A stretch of 34,653 bases of DNA, from positions 1-34,653 of the forward strand of contig JBLYYE010000058.1 of assembly GCA_048549915.1 (NCBI GenBank), written 5' to 3'. Of the stretch, positions 25,071 through 32,851 are shown piece after piece. This stretch comes from LSUCC0057 sp048549915 (GTDB taxonomy: Bacteria; Pseudomonadota; Gammaproteobacteria; Pseudomonadales; Porticoccaceae). The notes under the pieces are model-generated. The model made no database searches and was not told the DNA's origin. It worked only from the letters and a program-made list of their open reading frames with translations. A program made the translations under genes and the position numbers. Each line of letters begins with the position of its first letter. Position 1 is the first letter of the stretch.

Positions 25071-25526
25071 TTAGTCGGGCACCTCTGCCCAGACGACGAT
25101 ACGGTCTTCCAGATCCTCGCCCTGCACATCGAGCTCACTGCTGACACGACCCTGCACGGAGGCACCCGCGCGATGGACCGCTTCTCTGTCACCGCTGACT
25201 AGGTAGTGCCAACTGGGCAGTGGACGCCCCTCAGAGAGACGCCGATAAGCGCAGCTATCGGGTAGCCATTGCAGCGTGGGCACCAGCTCGGGAGTGAGCT
25301 GCAAACAGTCATCAACGATTTTGTGACGCCCTGAATAATCACTACAGTGGCAGGTTTGCGCATCAAAAAGCTGACACGCGACATCCGTTTGATAGACCTC
25401 ACCACTCTCCTCTTCTTCGAGCTTGACCAAACAGCAGCGACCACAGCCGTCGCAGAGGCTCTCCCACTCAGACTCGCTAAGCTGCTCGAGGCTCTTGCGC
25501 AACCAGAAAGGCTGATCGGCAACCAT
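25071..25526 (-). CDS. ycgN: YcgN-family cysteine-cluster protein (UPF0260)
   Basis: A 151-residue protein of COG2983, matching E. coli YcgN in length. The N-terminal cluster LCDGCGRCCLVKLE (C25, C28, C31, C32) and later cysteines (C51, C59, C61, C74, C92) suggest metal or iron-sulfur binding; the function is unknown. WLPDSCAYRRLSEGRPLPSW is a strong family signature. The ATG at 25526 overlaps the ycgL stop (TAATG), so translation is coupled. An upstream in-frame start would extend into ycgL and is rejected. Confidence 0.93.
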   Translation of the reverse strand: MVADQPFWLRKSLEQLSESEWESLCDGCGRCCLVKLEEEESGEVYQTDVACQLFDAQTCHCSDYSGRHKIVDDCLQLTPELVPTLQWLPDSCAYRRLSEGRPLPSWHYLVSGDREAVHRAGASVQGRVSSELDVQGEDLEDRIVVWAEVPD

Positions 25527-25813
25527 TAACTGGCCGGCCCGTCGAGTTCGCGCCCGGTCCACTGCTGGGGTTCTTCACCGTAGCGGTTGGGCGGCATCTG
25601 CAAGTAGAAAAGATTCTCCTCTATTTCCGCCAACACTTTACTGGCATCAGCGCGCGCCAATTTGCGCTGCTCAGTGATGTTGAGCACCGTCACATGACGG
25701 GCGCTACCGAACAGTGACAACAGCTGCTGCGGCAGCTCGTCTAGTTTTTGCTCGCGGCGAACATAGAGGTACATCTCTTGTTTTTTTTCGCTGGCGTAGA
25801 TATCACAGAGCAC
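25526..25813 (-). CDS. ycgL: YcgL-family protein
   Basis: A 95-residue protein matching E. coli YcgL: YASEKKQEMYLYV near the start, ITEQRKLARADASKV in the middle and FYLQMPP near the end. The function is unknown. The start is a GTG at 25813 with GGGAGAG 7 bases upstream, inside the 3' end of rnd (11-base overlap). The longer open frame upstream is ruled out by family length. The stop is shared with the ycgN start. Confidence 0.9.
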   Translation of the reverse strand: MLCDIYASEKKQEMYLYVRREQKLDELPQQLLSLFGSARHVTVLNITEQRKLARADASKVLAEIEENLFYLQMPPNRYGEEPQQWTGRELDGPAS

Positions 25814-26984
25814 TGGGCAACTCTCCCTTCGGACCAAATTCGGCGTAACAAGCGGCCAAAAGCGGCTGTAATTGGTAGTGGCGCCAACCACTGCGCAAGC
25901 GGAATGGCCACTCTATATTTCCGACAGCAACCGCATCGCTGTGCTGGCGGACTAAATGTTCTAAATCGCGTTTATTGACCAACAGTTCTTTGGCGACGTT
26001 CAGTCGCTCGGCGCACTCTTGCACGACACTGCGCAGCTGCTTAAACAGTGTGCCCTCGGCGCGAGTTAAAGGCCTCGGCGGTGCCGCTAGCGGCGGGCTC
26101 GCGCTTGCCTCCTGGTAAGCTCTGTTGAGCAACTCCACCAACTGCTCGCCAAACTTGCGCAGTGACCCTGGGTGGATCTCCGAGCAGCTGCGCAGCTCGC
26201 TGAGTGATCGGACTTCTGAGCGCACCGCATCGAGCAGCTGCGGGTCTTTAAATATACGCCCGCGAGGTATATCGCGCTGTCGCGCGAGATTTTCACGCCA
26301 CTCGCAAGCGCGGTTGAGCGCGAACAGCTGCTGCTGAGAAAACTCCCAAGCGCCGGTTAGCTTTAAGTAATAGCCATCTACCACAAGGCGCTCTTTAGCC
26401 GTTGCCAGCAGATCCACCATCTCCTCATCAAACCACTCCAGGCGCCCTGCCAGATTTAACTGGTGGCTCAAATGCGTGTGCATAGCGTGTAGATATTCGA
26501 CATCACAAGCGGCGTAGCTGCGTTGGGCATTGGTGAGTGGGCGCTGCAACCAATCTGATCGGGTAGCTTGCTTGTCCAGCTCGATACCGCAGAGCTGCTC
26601 TACCAATCGGGCGTAACCGAGCGAGTACCCTTGGTTGAGATAGGCTGCGGCCAGCTGCGTATCAAACAGTTTGGCCGGGACAACGCCAACTGCACTATCG
26701 AGCACTTCGAGATCTTCACCACAGGCGTGTACCAAGGTGGTTAAATCATCTCGATTGAGCAGCTGACGCAGCGGCTCGAGTTCACTAAGCGCCGGGAAAT
26801 CTACCAGCCATATCGACTCGCCATCGCTGAGTTGCAGCAGTGCCAATTTGGCAAAAAATGTATCCGTACGCATGAACTCCGTATCCAGCGCCAGAAGCTC
26901 TATCGGCGTCAATACGCTGACCATTTCGGCCAGCGACTGTTGATTGTCGACCCAAATAATAGATTTTGTCACAGCACTGCCCAT
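25803..26984 (-). CDS. rnd: Ribonuclease D
   Basis: A 393-residue 3'-5' exoribonuclease that trims tRNA precursors and other small RNAs. The DEDDy catalytic set is D34/E36 (LALDTEFMR), D91 (ACGEDLEVL) and Y157/D161 (SYAACDVEYLH). One HRDC domain covers about 210-290 and a second helical HRDC-like region follows. Length is slightly above E. coli RNase D (375). The ATG lies one base after the recR stop, with AAGGTG 7 bases upstream inside recR. The order rnd-ycgL-ycgN is common in gammaproteobacteria. Confidence 0.95.
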   Translation of the reverse strand: MGSAVTKSIIWVDNQQSLAEMVSVLTPIELLALDTEFMRTDTFFAKLALLQLSDGESIWLVDFPALSELEPLRQLLNRDDLTTLVHACGEDLEVLDSAVGVVPAKLFDTQLAAAYLNQGYSLGYARLVEQLCGIELDKQATRSDWLQRPLTNAQRSYAACDVEYLHAMHTHLSHQLNLAGRLEWFDEEMVDLLATAKERLVVDGYYLKLTGAWEFSQQQLFALNRACEWRENLARQRDIPRGRIFKDPQLLDAVRSEVRSLSELRSCSEIHPGSLRKFGEQLVELLNRAYQEASASPPLAAPPRPLTRAEGTLFKQLRSVVQECAERLNVAKELLVNKRDLEHLVRQHSDAVAVGNIEWPFRLRSGWRHYQLQPLLAACYAEFGPKGELPSAL

Positions 26985-26985
26985 A

Positions 26986-27579
26986 TCAAATCACCTTGCG
27001 GCTTTGCATCGCCAAGCTGAGCGTATTGCCGTCGATATATTCCAGCTCACCGCCGAGCGGCACTCCGTGCGCAATTCGACTGACAGCGACCCCAGCCGCT
27101 CGGGCGCGGCTAGAGATGTAGTGAGCCGTGGTCTCGCCCTCAACGGTGAGATTGGTCGCCAGTATCAACTCTTCAATTTCGCCACCCGCCAACTTCGCCT
27201 CGAGGATGGGCAGGCCAATTTCGTCCGGACCGATGCCGTCGATCGGTGAAAGATGGCCCATCAAAACAAAATAGCGACCTTGGTAACCGCCTGCCTGCTC
27301 TAACGCATAGAGGTCTGCCGGCGTTTCGACGATGCACAGTTGCGACTCCGAGCGGCGATTATCACTGCAAATAGTGCAAAGTTCTCCCTCACACAGGGTT
27401 CTGCAGCTACTGCAGTTGCCCACCTTGTCGACCGCATCGAGCAAACTCGCCGCCAGCTCGCTGGCACCATCGCGATTGCGCTCTAGCAACTGCATTGCTA
27501 TGCGCTGGGCAGACTTGGCGCCGATACCAGGCATAACCCGCAGAGCATTAATCAAACGATCTATTGAGGGGCCGTACAT
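26986..27579 (-). CDS. recR: Recombination mediator protein RecR
   Basis: A 197-residue protein that with RecO/RecF loads RecA on gapped DNA. The helix-hairpin-helix (LRVMPGIGAKSAQRIA), the C4 zinc finger (C56, C59, C68, C71) and the Toprim domain (LCIVETPADLYALEQAG onward) are in the usual order. The C terminus has the conserved GVPLGGELEYIDGNTLSLAM. AAGGAAA precedes the ATG. It follows ybaB by 27 bases, the classic dnaX-ybaB-recR order. Confidence 0.97.
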   Translation of the reverse strand: MYGPSIDRLINALRVMPGIGAKSAQRIAMQLLERNRDGASELAASLLDAVDKVGNCSSCRTLCEGELCTICSDNRRSESQLCIVETPADLYALEQAGGYQGRYFVLMGHLSPIDGIGPDEIGLPILEAKLAGGEIEELILATNLTVEGETTAHYISSRARAAGVAVSRIAHGVPLGGELEYIDGNTLSLAMQSRKVI

Positions 27580-27606
27580 AAGGTTTCCTTGAAATTGAAG
27601 TACTGG

Positions 27607-27930
27607 TTAGCTGCCAAATGGGAATTTGAAACCCGGCGGCATTTGCATCCCAGCAGTCAAATCGCCCAGCTGTGATTGCTGTAGCTTCTCTACTCGGCGC
27701 ACCGCATCATTGACTGCAGCGGCGAGAAGATCCTCGAGCAGCTCCACCTCTTCCGATAAAAGAGAGGGGTCGACAACGACTTTTTTAACATCGTGGCGCC
27801 CGCTCATAGTCACTTTGACCATGCCGGCACCGGATTCGCCAACCACTTCAGCTTCAGCGGCTCGCTGTTGCGCCGCGGCCATTTCACCCTGCATCTGCTG
27901 GGCTTTTTTCATCAATTCATTAATGTCCAT
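27607..27930 (-). CDS. ybaB: YbaB/EbfC nucleoid-associated protein
   Basis: A 107-residue DNA-binding protein forming dimers that bend DNA. MKKAQQMQGEMAAAQ, the VKVTMSGRHDVKKVVVDPSLL core and LEDLLAAAVNDAVRRVE are typical. The C terminus (MQMPPGFKFPF) is the usual flexible tail. It sits between dnaX (34-base gap) and recR (27-base gap), as in E. coli. Confidence 0.96.
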   Translation of the reverse strand: MDINELMKKAQQMQGEMAAAQQRAAEAEVVGESGAGMVKVTMSGRHDVKKVVVDPSLLSEEVELLEDLLAAAVNDAVRRVEKLQQSQLGDLTAGMQMPPGFKFPFGS

Positions 27931-27964
27931 ACCTTTCTCCCTCGACGGCTAGTTTCAGTCAGGC

Positions 27965-29785
27965 TCAGCTGCCTTCTTTTATCTGTTGGCTGGGCACCAC
28001 AGAGCGCTCATCTAACACCGCACCCAAACGTTGCTGGGCCAGTTGCACATTCGGATCTGCATACATGGCTGCCAAGGCGGTGGCTTGTAGTGCTGCATTG
28101 GCCTCCTGAGTAGCGCTGCGCGGCGTCGCCTGTTCGGTTGCCTGTAAGTTGATCTCTACGTTAATGGCGCTGGCGCAGTGCTGATTGATCGCCGCAGCGA
28201 GCTCCGCGGGGTGTTGATCGTTGAAGAGCGCCGCCGCCGCGGGGTCCAAGGTAAACACTAATCGCTCGCCAGCGGTCTCTGAGAGTGCGCAATTGCTGGC
28301 AATTTCACCCAATGTTCCGCCCAAACTGAGCTCGCGGCGCAAATCAACCCAGCCCTCGGCATCTAACTGGCTTAATACCCGTTGAGAGGCTGGCTCTGCC
28401 ACTGGCGCAGCGGCCGGTTCAACACGGGGTAGCTCAGATTGAGTGGGCTGTGCGGTTAGCGGAGACTCTGCAGTGAGCTCTTCGCGCAGCCAGGGTGGCG
28501 GCGGTTCGTCACTCTGCGAGGGAGCTTGCTCTGCCACGTCGCCAAGAGATGGCTCGCTGGGTTTAACCGCAATCGGCGGCTCAGCCTGGGTTGGCTCGGC
28601 GCCCCTGTCGGCAGCGCGCGAATCATTCGCCGGCGCTACCGGGATCGGCTTTTTTGCCGGGGCTTCTCCCGCGTCGATGGCTAGCGGTTGCTCTTTGCCA
28701 GTGGCCGGCAAAAATGCCAGACAGCGCAGTAACAGCATCTCAAAACCTGCCCGCTGATCCTCAGCAAAGGCGAGATCTTTGCGCCCCATTAAAATCATTT
28801 GGTAACAGAGCTGCACCTGCTCGCGACTGAATAGACCACTCAGGGCGACCACATCGGCAAAGTAGGTCATGCTGCGATCAACTGCTTCGGGGACTGTTTG
28901 AGCGACCGCAAGCTGGTGGAAAAGAGCCAAAAGCTCAGCCGCAGCCGCCTCAAAATCGGGTCCCTGCTCGGCCATTGCGGCTACTACCGCAAGCAATTGC
29001 GCTCCGTCATCAGCCGCGAGTGCTTTGGCCAAGTCGACTATGTAAGTGCGCTCGATGGAGCCCAGCATGGCACTGACATCGCTGCTGGTGACGCGGCCAT
29101 TGCCGTGTGAAATGGCTTGATCGGTGAGGCTCAGTGCGTCGCGCATACTCCCCTGCGCAGCGCGCGCTAGTGACCACAGAGCATCCTGTTCCGCGGGAAC
29201 ATTCTCGCTCTCAAGCACACTGGCTAGGTGCTCGGAAATACGCTCAGGAGTAAGATTTTTAAGATTAAACTGCAGGCAGCGTGACAAGACTGTCACCGGC
29301 AACTTTTGCGGGTCTGTGGTGGCGAGCAAAAACTTAACGTGGCTGGGCGGCTCTTCGAGGGTTTTTAGCAGCGCATTGAAGCTGTGCGCCGAGAGCATAT
29401 GCACCTCATCGATCAGATAGATCTTATAGCGCCCAGAGGTCGGCGCGTACTGCACGTTTTCGAGCAATTCACGGGTGTCATCAACTTTGGTGCGCGAGGC
29501 AGCATCGACCTCAATTAAGTCGACCATACGGTTGGCGGCAATATCTTTGCAGATAGAGCACTGCCCACAGGGTGTCGACGAGACACCCTGCTCGCAGTTG
29601 AGACACTTAGCTAAGATACGAGCCAAAGTGGTTTTGCCGACACCGCGAGTACCGGTAAAAAGGTAAGCGTGGTGGAGACGGTTGTTGTCCAAAGCATTGA
29701 TCAGCGCTTGCAAAACATGCTCTTGGCCGACCATTTCGACAAAGTTTCGCGGCCTAAACTTGCGTGCCAGTACCTGATATTCCAT
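27965..29785 (-). CDS. dnaX: DNA polymerase III subunit tau (and gamma by frameshift)
   Basis: A 606-residue clamp-loader ATPase. Domain I has Walker A GTRGVGKT (K51), the zinc module C64/C73/C76/C79, Walker B LIDEVH (D126/E127) and the SRC motif (168-170). Domains II and III follow to about 360. Then comes a Pro/Ala/Glu-rich linker, and from about residue 470 the tau-specific part that binds DnaB helicase and the polymerase alpha subunit. The linker contains a programmed -1 frameshift site at codons 377-379 (see 28610-28670). The ATG at 29785 has only AGGGC upstream but gives the standard MEYQVLARKFRP start. A TATAAT promoter lies 87-92 bases upstream. Confidence 0.97.
   Translation of the reverse strand: MEYQVLARKFRPRNFVEMVGQEHVLQALINALDNNRLHHAYLFTGTRGVGKTTLARILAKCLNCEQGVSSTPCGQCSICKDIAANRMVDLIEVDAASRTKVDDTRELLENVQYAPTSGRYKIYLIDEVHMLSAHSFNALLKTLEEPPSHVKFLLATTDPQKLPVTVLSRCLQFNLKNLTPERISEHLASVLESENVPAEQDALWSLARAAQGSMRDALSLTDQAISHGNGRVTSSDVSAMLGSIERTYIVDLAKALAADDGAQLLAVVAAMAEQGPDFEAAAAELLALFHQLAVAQTVPEAVDRSMTYFADVVALSGLFSREQVQLCYQMILMGRKDLAFAEDQRAGFEMLLLRCLAFLPATGKEQPLAIDAGEAPAKKPIPVAPANDSRAADRGAEPTQAEPPIAVKPSEPSLGDVAEQAPSQSDEPPPPWLREELTAESPLTAQPTQSELPRVEPAAAPVAEPASQRVLSQLDAEGWVDLRRELSLGGTLGEIASNCALSETAGERLVFTLDPAAAALFNDQHPAELAAAINQHCASAINVEINLQATEQATPRSATQEANAALQATALAAMYADPNVQLAQQRLGAVLDERSVVPSQQIKEGS
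28610..28670 (-). promoter_or_regulatory. dnaX programmed -1 ribosomal frameshift element
   Basis: Reading the minus strand: GGGAG (28670-28666), 10 bases, slippery A AAA AAG in phase with GCA AAA AAG (28655-28649), 8 bases, then a stem GGTAGCGC (28640-28633) pairing with GCGCTGCC (28617-28610) including one G-U pair. A second stem GCGAA/TTCGC is stacked on it after a 2-base bulge. Its triloop is TGA, exactly the -1 frame stop. This is the E. coli dnaX design: SD-like stimulator, same heptamer, downstream hairpin. Confidence 0.92.
28623..29785 (-). CDS. dnaX: Predicted DnaX gamma subunit (-1 frameshift product)
   Basis: If ribosomes slip back one base on AAAAAAG, reading continues from codon 379 for eight codons (A-D-P-G-S-A-G-E) and stops at the TGA at 28625-28623. 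The product has 387 residues: the full ATPase/collar domains I-III without the helicase- and polymerase-binding tail, like E. coli gamma (431 residues). This product is predicted, not demonstrated. Confidence 0.85.
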
Positions 29786-29871
29786 GCAGTAGCCCTGCTC
29801 TATTCGGCATATCTGCCGCGCTAATTAAAGAGTTGCAACGCACCATCTTTGAGGGCGAAGAATCGAGCTAC

Positions 29872-29899
29872 ATTATAGGGGTGGTGACGGCTAAAACAA
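29872..29899 (-). promoter_or_regulatory. dnaX promoter candidate
   Basis: A perfect TATAAT (29877-29872) has TTGTTT (29899-29894) 16 bases upstream on the minus strand. The start near 29865 gives a leader of about 80 nt. It lies downstream of ffs, so dnaX can be expressed without reading through the RNA gene. Confidence 0.55.
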
Positions 29900-29950
29900 A
29901 TTGCTTACTGGGGTATTTGCCAATGAGCCGGATTGGGGAAGATCGATGGA

Positions 29951-30058
<108 letters not shown>

Positions 30059-30071
30059 ATCGACGGCGCGG

Positions 30072-30100
30072 ATTATCCGTACTTTACTGTTAAGATGCAA
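30072..30100 (-). promoter_or_regulatory. ffs promoter candidate
   Basis: TTGCAT (30100-30095) and GATAAT (30077-30072) are 17 bases apart on the minus strand. The -10 box ends 13 bases before the paired 5' end of the RNA, so a short leader trimmed by RNase P would be expected, as for E. coli 4.5S RNA. Confidence 0.55.
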
Positions 30101-30132
30101 CCAAACTGGCTGGAGCCAAGAGTATATTTGGT

Positions 30133-30138
30133 TATAAT
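30133..30138 (+). promoter_or_regulatory. -10 box candidate for the ABC importer operon
   Basis: A perfect TATAAT on the plus strand. The -35 region (CTGGAG at 30110-30115) is poor, so an activator or a weak promoter is likely. Transcription would start near 30145, giving a leader of about 44 nt. The divergent ffs promoter begins 32 bases away. Confidence 0.4.
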
Positions 30139-30188
30139 CGCCACAGCTTTTGACTCCGCAAGAGCGGTGAATTGAGGAACAGCCCAAC

Positions 30189-31883
30189 ATGTCGAAACCC
30201 ATTTACTCGATCCGCCTGCTGCTCATATTGGCTGCGGGACTATTTATCGCGGCGTGTTCAACCGATGCCCCGACAAAAAAAGCGGATGACAGCAAGACTC
30301 TTACCATCGGCATCACTCAGTACCCCTCTACCCTGCACCCCAACATCGAGAGCATGGTCGCCAAATCCTACATCCGTGGCATGACTGCGCGGGCATTGAC
30401 CATCTACAACCATGACTGGCAGTTGCAGTGCTCGCTGTGCGTCGAACTGCCCACCCTAGACAACGGCTTGGCCGTTCTTGAACAGACCCCCGATGGCAAG
30501 CCGGGTATCGCTGTCACTTACCAGATACCGGCGGGGCTAAAATGGGCAGATGGCCAACCGCTGACCTCTGCCGACTTTGAGTTTGCCTGGCAGGTTGGCC
30601 GCAATCCGGCGGCCGGGGTCAACAACCTTGAGTTCTATCGCAGCGCCTATCAATTTGATCGAGTCGACGAACAGACCTTTACGCTGCACCTCGATAGAGT
30701 GACCTTTGCCTACAATCAGCTAGGCGATATGTATCCACTGCCAATGCATCTTGAGGCAGAGCTCTACGCAGAGGATCCACTTGAGTATCGCCACCGCACC
30801 CTCTACAACAGCGACATCACCCGCCCCGGCCTCTACTACGGCCCCTACATGATCGCCTCGGTAGAGCAAGGTGCATCTCTCACTTTAGTGCGCAATCCAC
30901 ACTGGCACGGCCAGCCGCCCCAGTTTGACAAAATCGTCGTCAAGGCGATTCAAAACACCTCAGCACTGGAAGCCAACCTGCTCTCAGGCACCATTGACAT
31001 GGTCGCCGGTGAACTCGGCTTACAGCTCGACCAAGCGCTCTCTTTTGCCAATCGACACGGTGAAAAATTTAATATTGTTTACAAGCCCGGCCTGCAGTAC
31101 GAGCATATCGATCTCAATCTCGACAACCCTATTTTGGCTCAGTTAGCCGTGCGCCAAGCACTGCTTTACGCGATTGACCGCGAAGAGATCAACCAGCGCA
31201 TTTTTGCCGGGCAGCAGCCGGTCGCCGACGGTCCAGTTAGCCCGCTCGACCGCGTCGCCAGTAGCGACGTGCCGCGCTACAACTATCAACCGCAAAAAGC
31301 CGCTCAACTCCTCGACAGTGCCGGCTGGGCGATGGCTGAGAACGGCCTGCGCTACAACAGCGCCGGAGAGCCGTTGCGACTTGAAATTATGTCGACTGCA
31401 GGCAATAAAACCCGCGAGCTGCTGCAGCAGGTCATTCAGGGGCAGCTGCAGCAAGTTGGCATCGATTTGCGTATTAACAATCAGGCACCGCGGGTCTTCT
31501 TTGGCCAGACTACGCGCGAGCGGCGCTACTCTGGCATGGCTCTATTCGCCTGGATCAGCGCGCCAGAGAGCGTGCCGCGCTCTACTCTGCATAGCAGCGA
31601 GATACCGACTGCCGATAACAATTTTGCCGGCCAAAATTACACCGGGTTCAGCAATGCTGAAATGGACCAATTGCTCGAGCAGTTGGAGACCACTCTGGAC
31701 TTTAACCAGCGCCTGCCGCTCTGGCACCGCCTGCAAGCGATCTATGCCGAACAGCTGCCGGTACTGCCACTATTTTGGCGCCCCAATAGCTATATCTACC
31801 CACTTTGGCTACGCGGTGCAGAACCGACCGGCCACCTCGACTCGAGCACCAACTGGATTGAGGAGTGGCACCGCCAGCCATGA
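30189..31883 (+). CDS. Peptide/oligopeptide ABC transporter substrate-binding lipoprotein
   Basis: A 564-residue family-5 solute-binding protein (SBP_bac_5, OppA/DppA/YejA class). The signal peptide ends in lipobox IAAC (C23), with Ser at +2. Typical segments are LTIGITQYPSTLHPNIESMV, FEFAWQ, LTLVRNPHWHGQPPQFDKIV, VRQALLYAIDREEINQRIF and WAMAENGLRYNSAGEPL. It should capture peptides or a similar solute in the periplasm and deliver it to the permeases encoded downstream. Most Gram-negative OppA proteins are soluble, so a lipid anchor is less usual. GAGG lies 13 bases before the ATG. The stop overlaps the next ATG (ATGA). The substrate cannot be read from the sequence. Confidence 0.93.
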   Translation: MSKPIYSIRLLLILAAGLFIAACSTDAPTKKADDSKTLTIGITQYPSTLHPNIESMVAKSYIRGMTARALTIYNHDWQLQCSLCVELPTLDNGLAVLEQTPDGKPGIAVTYQIPAGLKWADGQPLTSADFEFAWQVGRNPAAGVNNLEFYRSAYQFDRVDEQTFTLHLDRVTFAYNQLGDMYPLPMHLEAELYAEDPLEYRHRTLYNSDITRPGLYYGPYMIASVEQGASLTLVRNPHWHGQPPQFDKIVVKAIQNTSALEANLLSGTIDMVAGELGLQLDQALSFANRHGEKFNIVYKPGLQYEHIDLNLDNPILAQLAVRQALLYAIDREEINQRIFAGQQPVADGPVSPLDRVASSDVPRYNYQPQKAAQLLDSAGWAMAENGLRYNSAGEPLRLEIMSTAGNKTRELLQQVIQGQLQQVGIDLRINNQAPRVFFGQTTRERRYSGMALFAWISAPESVPRSTLHSSEIPTADNNFAGQNYTGFSNAEMDQLLEQLETTLDFNQRLPLWHRLQAIYAEQLPVLPLFWRPNSYIYPLWLRGAEPTGHLDSSTNWIEEWHRQP

Positions 31884-32851
31884 GCAATATACCGCTCTTG
31901 CAAGTTGAACAGCTGCAAATCTCTCTGCGCAACAGCAGCGGCTCTTTGGTGCTGGTCGATGACCTCAACTTTTCTCTACAACAAGGTGAAACACTCGCTC
32001 TAGTCGGCGAGAGTGGCTGCGGCAAATCGCTGACAGCTCTGGCGCTGCTCGGCCTACTGCCGACGGCTATTGCCGTCACTGGCGGCAGTATTAAATGGCG
32101 CGGCCGCGAACTCGCCGGGCTCGACAATCACAGCTGGCAAGCGCTGCGCGGCGAGCAGATCGGTATGATTTTCCAAGAGCCAATGTCGGCGCTCAATCCC
32201 GCCTACACCGTCGGAGCTCAGATCGCCGAGAGTTTGCGCCTGCACCGCCAGCTCAACCGCCAACAGGCGCACAGTGCCGCCGTCGAAGCGCTCGCGGCCG
32301 TGGGCATAGCCGACCCCGCTCAACGCGCCGTTCAGTTCCCTCATCAGCTTTCCGGCGGTATGCGACAGCGCGTTATGATTGCCATGGCGCTAGCTTGCCA
32401 ACCACAACTGCTGATAGCCGACGAGCCAACCACTGCGCTCGATGTCACTATCCAAGCGCAGATCCTCGATCTGCTTCACGATCTGCAAGCCAGCCACAAC
32501 ACGGCTATTTTGTTTATCAGCCACGATCTTGCCGTGGTCGCTAAAATGGCCGATCGCATCGCCGTTATGTACGCCGGCTGTGTGATTGAGAGCGGAGCTG
32601 CACGCAGCCTACTGGATCACCCGCAACACCCCTACAGCGCCGCTTTGTTGGATACCACCCCGCGGCTCGGCGCTGATCAGGCGCGGCTGCCAACCATTGA
32701 AGGCCGCGTGCCGCCACCCCAGCAGCGCGGTGCCGGCTGCCACTTCGCCCCGCGCTGTCACTTCGCCTCGGCGCAGTGTCAAAGCCGCCCCTCACTTGAG
32801 CCTCTCAACAGTGCCCAAGTCGCCTGCTGGCATCCACTGGAGGTGGCATGA
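31880..32851 (+). CDS. Peptide ABC transporter ATP-binding protein, OppD/DppD-like
   Basis: A 323-residue ATPase. Walker A is GESGCGKS (43-50), the signature motif LSGGMRQRV, Walker B LLIADEPTTALD and the switch histidine FISHDL. The C-terminal oligopeptide-transporter extension has four cysteines (GCHFAPRCHF...C...VACWHP), a pattern suspected or shown to bind an iron-sulfur cluster in some Dpp/Opp ATPases. The ATG at 31880 overlaps the binding-protein stop by 4 bases; a GTG five codons earlier is open but less likely. It overlaps the next gene by 4 bases. Confidence 0.95.
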   Translation: MSNIPLLQVEQLQISLRNSSGSLVLVDDLNFSLQQGETLALVGESGCGKSLTALALLGLLPTAIAVTGGSIKWRGRELAGLDNHSWQALRGEQIGMIFQEPMSALNPAYTVGAQIAESLRLHRQLNRQQAHSAAVEALAAVGIADPAQRAVQFPHQLSGGMRQRVMIAMALACQPQLLIADEPTTALDVTIQAQILDLLHDLQASHNTAILFISHDLAVVAKMADRIAVMYAGCVIESGAARSLLDHPQHPYSAALLDTTPRLGADQARLPTIEGRVPPPQQRGAGCHFAPRCHFASAQCQSRPSLEPLNSAQVACWHPLEVA

